Shown: piece by piece, positions 11,833-24,100 of the stretch
Layout of the letters: the number at the start of each line of letters is the position of its first letter
Numbering within the stretch: the stretch's first letter is position 1
Assembly (NCBI RefSeq): GCF_964355755.1
Contig: NC_092673.1
Location: 28,961,001 to 29,021,000, forward strand
DNA: 60,000 nt
Direction of reading: 5' to 3'
DNA from: Antedon mediterranea
Lineage: Eukaryota > Echinodermata > Crinoidea > Comatulida > Antedonidae
Notes under the pieces: model-generated
The model's input: the letters and a program-made list of their open reading frames with translations, nothing else
Databases searched by the model: none
Told to the model about the DNA's origin: nothing
Translations under genes and position numbers: made by a program

Positions 11833-12456
11833 TAATGTTCATGGTCGACATACACGCACACGTGATCAAAACTCTGTGCATTGTGGGAAAACAGATATAG
11901 CAATTTACCTTACTATAGAGTTTTGTTTTGAAAAGCCAAAATGTGTATATAAAATGAGTTGGCATGTTATTTATTGTTAGTTTGTAGCTGGGAACAGTTT
12001 TGCTGAGCAAATACTATAAATTATATATCTATGGTACATTAGTCTATAAAAAACAATTGTGTAAAAATTGTTTTCAAAACGACATAATTTTGCCAATTCT
12101 AAATCAATCAGTCAAATTTCATTGTATCTAACTTTTGTTTTCAGATATTATCGCAATAATTGAAAGAAAATAAATGTTTTAATTTAGTATTATGTGATTC
12201 AAGTTTTGCTTATATATCGATAGGAAATAGCACTACTGATTTTGAAATTGTGTTTATTATACAATTGAATTATCGTGTAAATCAATTTAGTGTTAGTTTG
12301 CCTGAGAGGCCGAGGGTCGTGTGAATGCAACCTTGTCTTCTTATTGGAAGAAAAAACCCATGCATTATTTATAGATAGATTAAACTGATTTACTGTATTT
12401 ATACAACAAGTATTAGACACTCCTGAAAACGGCAATAACAATTACGAGCATTTGTT

Positions 12457-12622
12457 ATTGGTTTTCACTCTAAGGGTGCAACGCAGTTACTACGTTTGCG
12501 CAGCGCAAATACTTAGACCAATCACAAGCGCGAGTTCGGATTATCCGTCGTTTGTGATTTTATAACGCAATCTATGTGTGTCGTCGTCGTGTTTACGTCC
12601 TACAGTAGTGTGAAGTGAACCA
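12457..12622. mobile_element. MITE family B, divergent copy 5
   Basis: It has the family's GACCAATCACAAGCG core and ACGCAA/TTGCGT words, but the ends are changed to TTGGTTTTCACTC and GTGAAGTGAACCAA, which are still inverted. Confidence 0.6.
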
Positions 12623-13197
12623 ATCGTATATAGAGGATTGTAAATGTCAATTCATTCAAAGTCCCTCCCCCTTTTAAGTTTTTTTGCGGTCCAAAAAAGA
12701 CTAAATTTACTGCAACAATATAATATAACTTCCGTTTACAGAATGCTTTTGATTAAAGCAAATGTATTATCTTATAAATCACACCATGACCACCGATATC
12801 AGTGGTATCAAAATCTGGACGTCATGATCAATCATCAAACATATGTTTAAAAAGTTCAGCAAAGGTCAAAATTAGGTTTTGTTGTCATTTTGTACTATTA
12901 TTGTGAAATTATTGTATTGACCTTGGCGCCTAGGGCTATTGGTAATGGAAATGTAGAAACTTCAGGAACAAGTATCCGTTGAGCGGATAACGATCAAGGG
13001 TAATATGTGTAATATAAATCGAAATCCTTTAAACTTCTACCGTCAACAATAGCTTATTGTGTTATAAATTCACAGGTTTATAGTTTAACGCAAGTTACAC
13101 ACGATTATACTTTCTTAAATTGGTTTAGATAATGGAGTTTGACGCGCAATCAATCGCCTAGCAACGATTTCAAAATGGTTTCTTCACAAGACTGTTC

Positions 13198-13381
13198 TAA
13201 AGCTTGGTTCCCACTAGAACGTAACGCAAGGACGTAAACGCAACGCAAGCGTTTTAACCAAAGACAAGCGAAGTTATAGACAGTTAGCAATCACAAGCGA
13301 ATAAGCCATCGCTTGTGATTGGTCAATTCACTTGCGTTGCGTCACGTCCTTGCGTTGCGTCGCTAGTGGGAACCACGCTTA
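13198..13381. mobile_element. MITE family B, copy 6 (best preserved)
   Basis: An almost perfect foldback. TAAAGCTTGGTTCCCACTAG and CTAGTGGGAACCACGCTT end arms made of ACGCAAGGACGTAAACGCAA-type repeats. The centre is CAATCACAAGCGA / TCGCTTGTGATTGG. Confidence 0.85.
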
Positions 13382-14295
13382 AGTTAAGCCAGCAACATCC
13401 ATCTATAGCCTATGTTACGCAGCTATGTCCCCCCGTTAGCTAGTATATTTGTTGTTGTCTTTTGTGAGATGCACTCACCTTTATTTTCTTTCAGTACATA
13501 TACAGAGAAAAAACAAATGTTTTAACATTGTAGACATACTGTAATACTAGGGAGAGTTAACCTTGCAACCGAAATTGCTGGTTTTGTTTAATTTCTTATG
13601 CTTGTTTAAATATATATTAGTTTCATTAAAATATAATAAAATAAGTATGTACATAGTCAATAGTAGTAATACATTATACAAAAAGATAAACATCACGTGG
13701 TAAACCTATGTTAATGTTAGTGAATACAGACAGACATAATATAATATTATTTGATCTTATTCGGTGTGGTTCTCGGTGATACTTTTAGGCCTATATCAAC
13801 AATTTTAGATTCACGTTAATACATTTTAAATTTAAGAACTTGTTGTGACCCGTTGAGCTTTTATGTTAGGTTTGTTTAGTCAATGATGAGCGGATTATAT
13901 ACTGTATGTCGTTTGTAAAATATTGACAGTGTTACTAGGCCTAATCGATATTGAAGCACTAAACCTACCTACGTGTACGTTCTTAGTATAGCAACAAGAT
14001 ATTCAAACTATGTTTCGTTTGTCCATTTCGAAGTTCTTTTTATACGCATTGAAGGATATTTGTACCATATGGGAAGAATAGAATTACACGATTACAATTT
14101 TAGAAAAACAAATTTAAGAAACTAAAAAATAAGATAATAAAAGAAACTGCTGATGTGATTAATTTCATATCATATCATAGATTACATTAATCTAAATGTT
14201 AAATTTAATTTAGTTACGTTGCAATGCTGTTATGCTTCAATGGCGATTGCATTTTACAGTAACATATTTTCTTTCTACACCTCTTCCCTGTCTGC
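13382..14295. other. Intergenic DNA, nothing recognised
   Basis: AT-rich, no convincing exon, RNA gene or repeat structure seen. Confidence 0.4.
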
Positions 14296-14298
14296 AAA

Positions 14299-14740
14299 TA
14301 AACAGTTTATCGGAATCCATGGTTGTACTGTAGCCTCAAATAAAGGAACGGTTTATCGGAATCCATGGTTGTACTGTAGCCTCAAATAAAGGAACGGTTT
14401 ATCGGAATCCATGGTTGTATTGTAACCTAAAATAAAGGAACGGTTTATCGGAATCCATGGTTGTATTGTAATAAAATAAAGGAACGGTTTATCGGAATCC
14501 ATGGTTGTATTGTAACCTAAAATAAAGGAACGGTTTATCGGAATCCATGGTTGTATTGTAACCTAAAATAAAGGAACAGTTATCGGAATCCATGGTTGTA
14601 TTGTAACCTCAAATACAGGAACGGTTTATCGGAATCCATGGTTGTATTGTAACCTAAAATAAAGGAACAGTTATCGGAATCCATGGTTGTATTGTAACCT
14701 CAAATAAAAGGAACGGTTTATCGGAATCCACGGTTGTGTT
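14299..14740 (+). repeat. 46-bp tandem array upstream of the mosaic gene promoter
   Basis: About ten units contain TTATCGGAATCCATGGTTGT and a variable CTGTAGCCTCAAATAAAGGA part. Starts at 14345 and 14391 give the 46-bp period. Some units have small deletions (for example near 14470 and 14580). The array ends about 240 bp before the TATA box. Confidence 0.9.
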
Positions 14741-14984
14741 AGAGTCTGTGTCCCGACGCGATGACTCCAATATTTTACTTTGGCCTGCAATATAATGATC
14801 GACCGATTTTGTATAGGTCAATGGTTAACAGTAATCATCAATGGAAACAATGTTGGTTTGTGTTTCGGTATAATGTTCCCTTCTAATTTTTGACAGTGAT
14901 GGAATACATCACTATTGGTTCCGGATCCAGGGTAGTTATCTATATTTCAGTCATCAAAATGGGCGGTTCCTGGCAGCGTAGATG

Positions 14985-15079
14985 CTATATAAGAAACAGG
15001 CAAACAGATAATGACAATTGTCTTGTCTTTGTGCCCATCATCAAACCTTTCATACGAAAAGTGTGGAGGCACACACAGC
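14985..15079 (+). promoter_or_regulatory. TATA box and 5' leader of the mosaic gene
   Basis: CTATATAAGAA at 14985-14995 lies about 90 bp before the ATG at 15080, placing a start site near 15015-15025. A GGGCGG word lies at 14961-14966. No other coding exon is close, so this is the best promoter for the signal-peptide exon. Confidence 0.6.
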
Positions 15080-15140
15080 ATGAAGTCGTTTATAGTGTTT
15101 AGCTTATTGGCGGCCGCTTTTGCTGTCCCAACTCCTAGCG
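15080..15140 (+). CDS. Signal-peptide exon of the mosaic gene
   Basis: ATG at 15080, then MKSFIVFSLLAAAFAVPTPS, a textbook signal peptide with cleavage likely after AFA or nearby. It ends AGCG|GTAAGT in phase 1, matching the phase of all following module exons. The next exon supplies TT to complete Val. Confidence 0.8.
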
Positions 15141-18100
15141 GTAAGTGTACATTTTATATTTTGTTGATGTGTGCAGTAGTAGCAGATGCAGGATTTGAAA
15201 TGAGGAGGACCCAGCCATATATTATGTATTTTTCAATATATACGCCTGGGACCCGTCACAAAATAACATGAAAATTGATTAGCCATATCCATATATGGTG
15301 TGACGTAAGAGCCGCCTGTGTATGAGTCGAATGGATTAAACTATTGACTTTCTATATCATGTCGATATATGGGGTTCAATTCCCATTAGCTGAGCTTCTT
15401 TAATGAAAGAGAGATTATTTAGAAGGTTAGATAAAGTTATATTTAGGAAGTAGTTTTTTTCAAAATGAGTCCCCAACTTATATACAAAAACAAAATCGCG
15501 ACTCACTTCCGTCAGTCGCAGATCATCGTCAAAAGTTTGTTGGTGCATCAATACCAGTTAAAAAAAAACAAATTAAAAATGTTCTCTACAGGATTCGGAT
15601 AAACTTTTAGTAAACAAACGTTGTAGACTACGAAATTAGATCAAAATGTTATGTCGGGTTAATGTAATAAGTTCTGACGACGATTCGACTTAATTTTTTT
15701 GTAAAAAGTTTAAAATTGTGGCACATATTGCGTTTCATACGTATGATACTGCACCACCGCCGGCGGCGGCCATAGTTGCCATTTCTGGCATTATTATGCT
15801 TTTTGGCATTATTTGGAGGCCCACGGCATCTGGCATAATGCCGCGGCATTATTTAGCCGTTTTTAGCATAATCTGGCATAATTTTGTGTTTTTTGAACAA
15901 CCAAAAAAATAATATACCACAGAACAAAAATAAAATATTTTGTTTAATCTTGCAATTTTTAAAATACATATCACCTTACACAATATCATATTGTACAAAA
16001 CAGATCTGTTCGGGTTTTCCGTACAATAGTTCTTCCATCCTTTTGTTTCGGACTTAAATAGACTCTTCGGATAGGAAGGCTGCTCGAAAACTACCGTGTG
16101 TGCGATATAGGCAGCACAACAAATCCGAAGAGGCTAGCTATTGGCCAATTATGTTGCTCTATTTCAGAGACCATGCAGGTTATTGGATCCCCAGATATAG
16201 AGACAATTGAACGAAAACATTATGAAAGGGGTTTTGTTGTTTCAGTTCATAATTATAAGTGGCCGCACCTCTACCCCAACCCTTGAAATGGCAATTTCCA
16301 GTAACTAATTAGAAGCTCTAATTTTAAAAAGAATTTCTTCTAGGAGAATTTGTTTTCCATATTTCAAATTATGTTCCATTTGCATCGTCGTAGCAACCCT
16401 ATTTTTCCAAATGTTCTTCACCTCTCAGCCCCAGTAGTGACCATGTGGGCGAGGTAATTTTTATATTAAGTGCCATTTCCGCTCATCGAGCAGCTCTATT
16501 TTTCTATTTTTTTTACCTCACCCCAACCATGGTGGGGCTGAGGTCATGGAGACACTTAATATATTTTTATTTCCTATTTTAAATTATAATTGCCATTTTC
16601 AAAACTATGATGGGCTAAGATCCTGGAGGTACTAATAAATATATTTTTATTTCATATTTGAAATTAAGTGCCATTTCCGCCCATTGAGCAGCTCTATTTT
16701 TCCAAATTTTCTTACCTCAGCACCAGCCATGGTGGAGCTGAGGTCCTGGAGACACTTAATATATATTTTTATTTCCTATTTTAAATTATAATTGCCATTT
16801 TCGAACTATGGTGGGCTAAGATCCTGGAGGTACTAATAAATATATTTTTATTTCATATCTGAAATTAAGTGCCATTTCCGGCCATTGAGCAGCTCTATTT
16901 TTTCCAAATGTTTGTACCTCCAGTCCCAACCATGGTGGGGCTGAGTCCTGGAGACACTTAATATATATTTTGATTTCCTATTTTCAATTATAATTGCCAT
17001 TTTCGAACTATGGTGGGCTAAGATCCCGGAGACACTAATAAATATATTTTTATTTCATATTTTAAATTAAGTGACATTTAAATCAGCATTTTTCAAAATT
17101 TTCTTATCAACCATGGTGGGGCTGAGGTCCTGGAGACACTTAATATATATTTTTATTTCCTATTTTAAATTATAATTGCCATTTTCTAATTATTGTGGGC
17201 TAAGATCCTTTCATATTTGAAATTAAGTGCAAAGATCGAGCAGCTCTCATATTTCAGCTCAAAAATTCTAATTTCCATGGCTGTAACAGGTTTTTTTTTT
17301 GGGGGGCGGGGGGGTGGGGGGGGGAGAAGGGTTCGTGGGTTGGTGTTTGTTTCATATGCAATTACCATTTTCGCACCCCAGATATTTTTAGAATTATTAG
17401 TTATTACTCACAAAACTAAAAATACAATTTTTGAACGACATAGGGATACAATTTAGGCCCTATTTTGTGTCAGTTGGGGTTTTACAAATGTTTATTAGAC
17501 ATACAACCGTTGGTGGCGCTGTTTAGGGCCAAATTTTGGGGATCTGGCATTATTTTTCCCAATCTGGCATTATTTGAGACAGGATACGGCATAATTTAAA
17601 TTTTATCGCTGGCAACGCTGGCGGCGGCGGCCAGAGCAGCAGCAGCGACCACCACGTGCTAAAATGTCGACCGAGAAGGACAACAAAAGGGTTGGGGAAA
17701 ACTAGACAAAAACAAGGGCTAAACTAGTCAAAAACATTTGATTGTAGAGATTTATGCTCAGTTACAAACTTATTGAGAGAGTGCTATGTGTAGCCTCCTC
17801 TAGGCCGACCATGGGCCGACCAGGGAGTTGTAAAATATTTTACAACTCCCTGGGCCGACTATGCCAGGCTTTATATCTATTCTGTACTCCGCCCTCTCTC
17901 GCTCGGATCCACGTTGTTGTTGTATACTTATGAAATCCGCGCCTTTCCATTTTTTTCTTTTATAAGGCCAGGCTAGGCCTATTTAATATTATTCTACATA
18001 TCACAAAAACGTATGTGGCGCTCTTACTAAATGATACAGTATTAAAGCGGTGGCTGACTATAAAGATCCCCTTCCCTTCCTGCTGTAGGCCTACCTCTCT

Positions 18101-21100
18101 CTTACGCCCGTATTCTTAAACCGGACTTTAGTCGTAGTTCGAGCTAAAACTTAAAAAATGACGTCATTTTAATTCATAAACCGAACTTCAACTAAATCAC
18201 CGACTAAATCAGGCCAACCTCGACTAAATCGAGACGGATTTTGATCGATTTTTTTAGTCCTGGAGGGGGCAGACTAAATGGTCGACTAAATGGTTTTTAA
18301 ACGATGTTTATAAAAAACGTAACAATCATTGAGTTGTTATATTGGCCAGATATTGATGAATGAAATATCTATATTTATATTAGCTTAATTAAATATACAT
18401 TGGTATAAATTATAATAATGAAAATCATCTTTATTTACAACTGTATACAAATTACATTATTTTCTTCGCGCAAGTCCGACTTGAGCTACGTCACGCCATA
18501 GCGACAATGGGAGATGCGGCAATTCACCACGCGATGGAATGTTTAGGGGGCCTAGCGCTTTCTTGTCACGCTATGAAGTGCGTGGTTCGTGGCGATCATA
18601 CTTTGTTGGGGCCTAAAAAATATAAAAGTTACCGTACCGCCATGGTTCCTAAATATATTTTTAAGATTTTATTTGTTGTTAATCAAATATACTTCACTGT
18701 TAAATTAATACTGATATTGTTCTAATAATTAACGATTAAAATTATTTTTCATGTATATAGTCCTGATGCGTAAAAAGTGTTGTAAGAAATGGAAAGTGAT
18801 ATCAATGCGCAAAATTTCGTCTGCTCCTCAAATACTCTCTTGTCATTGGCCAATGTATAGCCTTTGTTACCCAGACGTGTGCAACTCGACTAAAAGCTCG
18901 ACTTCATTAAGTCGAACTGCAAACTTCGACTACTTCGTTTTTGAATCGAATTTGAAGTAATAGCTCGAACTACGACTTTTCCAAGTCGAACTTCGAACTA
19001 CGACTAAAGTCCGGTTTAAGAATACGGGCGTTAGTCTTCCCTTTAATGGCCTGTCACGATAAATATGGTCCGGGGCCAAAATCGGTCCGGCCGGACCAGT
19101 TTTGGCTCTAAAATTGTAGCCAAAAGCAGTCCGCCACTGCCAAAATCGGTCCGGGCTTTTCTTCTGTCGATTTTAATTGAATTACTAGGCCTATGATGCT
19201 GTTTTAAGTTGTTTATGGCTAGAAAAATATCCCATGATATATATTAGTAAGTTATCTTGTCGGATAAATACTATAAATAAATGTATTTTATCTAAAAACA
19301 TGACTTAGGTGTTCACTCATATTTCGGCCTGCCACACACTCACACGAACGGGTATGAGACGCTGATATTGCCAGCTAGATTTTATTTATGATTGAGGCAT
19401 TTTTCCTTCCTCAGCCTAATCAATATTGGATAATTGTTTTATAATAATTGTATTGAATTGATATATTGATTGATTAACCATAAATAATTAATAAATTAAA
19501 TTGTTTTTAACATCATGGGGAAACGAAGATGTTAAAAAAGAACAATATGGATTAAAAACAGGCAGAGATACATATTGTATACAAAAAGCCTAACAATTAG
19601 TACTTATTATTGATGAGTTACTACTAATAATGATAACTAGAAAAACAGGCTTAATTTATAATATTAAAATAACAAATAAAACCCATAGTTTTCAATATAA
19701 TGACTAATACATTTTTTTTTTATGATATAATACATTATGACTCATTTTGCGCACCATATATTTGTAAGACCGGACCATATTTGGTGGCCAAAAACAGTCC
19801 TACTGCCCGGACCGATTTTATCCAGGCCGGACCAGTTTTGGCGGCCAAAATTGGTCCGGCCGGACAGGTTTTGGCAGCCATAAATGGTCCCCCGGACTGA
19901 TTTTGGCAGCCAAAACTGGTCCGCCGGACCGATTTTGGCCCGGACTGATTTTGGTGTGACAGGCCAATGTCCACTACATAATCCATTGCCAACTTGAATT
20001 TTTTTAAACAATAATATTGGTTCAAATGTTTCAAATTTGATGCACTTGATTGTATGACCCACTATATTAAAGTTTAAAAGAGGTAAAAAAAATATAGTTA
20101 CTGCAGTAACTTCAGTGGAATAATTTTGACACACCTTGTAGTTGTTAATTCAGAGTGGAGTAACTGGAGCGAATGTAGCGCTACTTGTGGTACAGCTACA
20201 AAGACACGTAGCAGACCGTGTGTAACCACCGACTGTGTTGGTGAAACTACGGAAATAGTAGCATGTGATCTCGATGAATGTGAGAATGGTAAGAAACACA
20301 AAAACATTAATGTCTTCAATGATTTTGATTAAGAATAATAATTATTAAAGATGTATTGTCCCTTTGCCTAATTCTAAAAAAATAAAAGATTTCGAAAAAA
20401 GGTGGCTAATTTTGAAGTATCATAATAATTATTAACTTTCACCAAAAATTTTTCGAAAAAAAAAATCATTTAACTGAAATACAGACGTTTTTTTGTTAAA
20501 AAAATAACTTTGACTTCCAGTCAAAGTTTTCGATCAAAACATATCCCATAATGAAACGCGCTTGTTTGGCTACTCTGTATGCAATCATAAAACTGTGTGA
20601 AAATACCTTAATCTCAACCGTGACGAGTTGTAAACAATCCTAATTAGCATATGCATAATGCGTACTCATGGTTTGAAATCTTTGTTTACTTTCGCTCGCG
20701 ACGATTTTCCAGATAAAATGTAATCAAACTAATTTACCTGTTAATTACGTAAACTTCGAATTTTCGACTTAAAGTGAATAACTTTAATATTACTTTGATA
20801 TGGCCACTTTAAATTTAGAATATTTTGACCTTCATTTTTTTGTGTTTAAAGGGACAATACATCTTTAAAGATGTAAAAAACATGAACAAATTAGATTTTG
20901 AATAGGCCATTTTGTAGGTTTAATAAAGTTGATCACTTCTCCAGAAAAAAAAATTAATGTTTTCACTTATAAAAAGACAAATAAAATTGGCTAGCAGCCA
21001 ATTTGATAATTTTTTGCTTTAAATTATTTGTTCAGATTTGTCCTAAATTATTAGGCATATAGAACATCAAAATGGCATATTCAACAAAATTTGGAACAAT

Positions 21101-24100
21101 TATTTTTTCAGCAGGGACAATACATCTTTTATCTTAATTAGTATTAAGCTTTGATCTAACTGGCACAGACAACTTGCCTTCTATTCTTGACGCATACTGT
21201 ACTTCTAATTTACAATATGCTGATACTCCCAATTATTGATTTGGAGCACCAGAAGCAGCAGTAACACCTCTATAAAAGATGCTAAATAGAGCTCACCCTC
21301 TCATACACCCACTAATTACTTTTGTTTGTGTTTGGAACTTCTGTGTTCAAACAACTTGACTTAGTTCAATGTATCACTCTCTTCTGTTTATTTAGTGCAT
21401 GATGGAAAAGGTACATTTAATGAATTTATTTACTTTACAGCTGGTCAACTTGGCCCTGTCTGTGTTTTTATATTGTGATCTTATATTTCTCGGTGGTTAA
21501 TTACAAACATGAACCTGTTTTTACTCTATTTTTAAAATTTTTTATATAAATAATTTAATTCATGTTTGAAATGTACCAATTATTCAAGATTGATTATCAA
21601 ACGCTTTGTGACCAACAATCGTCCAATCAAATGAGAAGAATATATTAAGGTGTGTTATTTAAATAACAAAAATTTAAAGACAAAATAGATGGTTAATTTT
21701 AATCAAAAACCAAAGACAATTTAGGTATTTTTGCTTTAAATTACATTTTTTTTGTTTTGGAAAATAATTTTTTTTTTTCAGTTTTGGGTCAAAGTGAATA
21801 ACTATATTATTTTTAAAATGGCATATTCAATAAAAAAAAATTAGGGTAGTTTTTAGGGGGGACAATATATCTTCAATATTTACTATAAATAAAAATCTGA
21901 ATCAATTAATAGTCTTGTGAAGTCTACTGATTTATTTACATCTATTTTATAAATTCCTCAAATTTATACTGTACATAAATGGAATAGGCCTATATTAATT
22001 TTACAACTTTGTGTGATTTTTAGAACCACACAACGGTAAATGTCCTCTTTTGACAACTGAGGAGCTAATGGCACGTTGCCCAAACACTGAATGTGAGACG
22101 GACACAGAGTGTGCTGATATGCAGAAATGCTGCCGTCTTTCTTGTAAACATGGTGCTCGCGGATGCGTTGACGTCCAACCCAGTAGAAGCTTACAACACG
22201 GAGTTTTCACAGAAGGTGCTGTATCTCTATTTGCTTATTTTTTTATAAATAAGAAATTAATCAAAAAATGAACTTTGTTGGTAATGTTTTTTTTTTTCAA
22301 ATTGTAAATTGTTTTCTAATACAAGATTTGACACCTATAATTTTTTATTTTTCCTAAAAAACACAAAAACCGGTAAAAAAGTAATGAAAGTATTAATATA
22401 TAGGCAACAAAATATAGATTACACTGTTTTGACTTTTTTGATATTTATTTTTTTTTAGCATCCTATTGCTAATTTTGTCTTCCTCAACCTTGCTTTACAA
22501 ACAACGATTGTACGTCAATAAATCAAGAGTTTAAGTGTTGTACAACAATTTGATGATTTTATATACACTATTTTTTATAAATGTAATATAAGTATATTTG
22601 GTATCTGAGTCTCAAATTATTAACGCAATATTATTAGTTCATTGTGCGCATGCTCCCCACCTTGAAACAGATCCAGACAATGACCGACGAAACATCGATT
22701 ATCTCACCTAGGTTGGTTGGTGGTTGGCGCGAATCGAAAGATCCCTTTTTTGAATTGAATTAAAGCTTTAAACTTTCTTTTTGCGAGATAAAAACAGTAG
22801 ACAAATATGTTTATGTTAATAGTTCTTTATGTATTTATATAAATTGTAATTATCCAATCTTATATTTTTTTAATATACTGATTGCAATACAGATTATTGA
22901 AGTTGAAAAATAATAAAAGTAACATTTTATTTTAGGTACACTTCCAATTTGCTCTGATTGCTCAGAAACAAAGTGTACAACAGACGTTGATTGTGTGTGG
23001 CTAGGTGATTATGATACATGCTGTGTGAATATGTATCAAGGTGATCAAGTCTGTGGTGTTCCAATGAGAACTTTAAATTCTAGTAAGCTCCAACATTGTA
23101 TATCATAAAACTTTGAATGAAGCCCATGGGCTTCTTTTTTTATTGCTCTGGAGTGGAGTTTCCTTTCAAGATGGGCTTCTTTTTCGAGGTTACTTTTGCA
23201 AACGGAAGAGGAGGCTTCTTTTTTTCTTTTCTTTTGTGAATTGCTACTAAAATAATAAGATAAGAGACATCTGCCAAGTTTAAATATTTATGATCAAACG
23301 ATTTTTAAACATATGTATGATATAAACTCGATCATACATTATATCTGGCATTAAATCGCCTTGTTTCTTTGATATTCAAATTGTCTATCTAAAAAAGAAG
23401 CTCATATTATCTTGAAAAGAAGCCCGATGGGCTTCTTTTCGAGATTAGATTTTTAGACCAAAGAGGGGGCTTCTTTTTGAGTTGGGCTTCTTTTCAAGGT
23501 TTTTATTTACAAGAAGTTTCATATTACAATAAGGATAAATAATAATAGTATTAACATTGTTAAATAATTAACAGGTAAATTAGTTTGATTACATTTCGCC
23601 TGGAAAATCGTCGCGAGCGAAAGTAAACAAAGATTTCAAACCACGAGTACACATTATGCATGATGCTAATTAGGATTGTTTACAACTTGTCACGGTTGAG
23701 AAGGTATTTTCACACAGATCGCGAGGAAGTTTTATGATTATGCATACAGAGTAACCAAACAAACGCGTTTCATTATGGGATATGTTTTGATCGAAAACTT
23801 TGACTGGAAGTCAAAGTTATTTTTTTAGCAAAAAAACGTCTGTATTTCAGTTAAATGATTTTTTTTTCAACAAATTTTTGGTGATAGTTAATAACTATTA
23901 TGATACTTCAAAATGACCCACCTTTTTTCGAAATCTGTTATTTTTTATTTTTTTGGAATTAGTCAAAGGGACAATACATCTTTAATATTACTTTGATATG
24001 GCCACTTTAAATTTAGAATATTTTGACCTTCATTTTTTTGTGTTTCAAGGGACAATACATCTTTAAAGATGTAAAAAACATGAACAAATTAGATTTTGAA

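Larger units (their letters stand above)
15766..17625. mobile_element. Element with inverted GCCGGCGGCGGCC / CTGGCATTAT ends and an internal satellite
   Basis: The left end has GCCGGCGGCGGCCATAGTTGCC and repeated CTGGCATTAT / CGGCATAAT words. The right end (17540-17625) has the same words inverted, ending CTGGCAACGCTGGCGGCGG. No transposase frame is seen, so it is non-autonomous or decayed. Confidence 0.55.
15141..20141. other. First intron of the mosaic gene, packed with transposon-derived sequence
   Basis: A 5-kb intron between the signal exon and the TSP1 exon. It holds the CTGGCATTAT element at 15766-17620, a 34-bp palindrome at 17820-17853, a TTA-flanked TIR element at 18113-19030 and a GGTCCGG-rich TIR element at 19044-19970. 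Nothing is recognised in 15141-15760. Confidence 0.6.

Noticed and set aside
11529-11980. Frames on both strands over the nested MITEs
   Set aside because: Mirror-image frames expected from foldback sequence; no family match.
14299-14740. CRISPR-like array
   Set aside because: A direct tandem repeat without unique spacers in a eukaryotic genome.
18507-18725. Small host gene inside the TTA-flanked element
   Set aside because: No family similarity recognised and no splice or promoter evidence; it lies wholly in transposon sequence.
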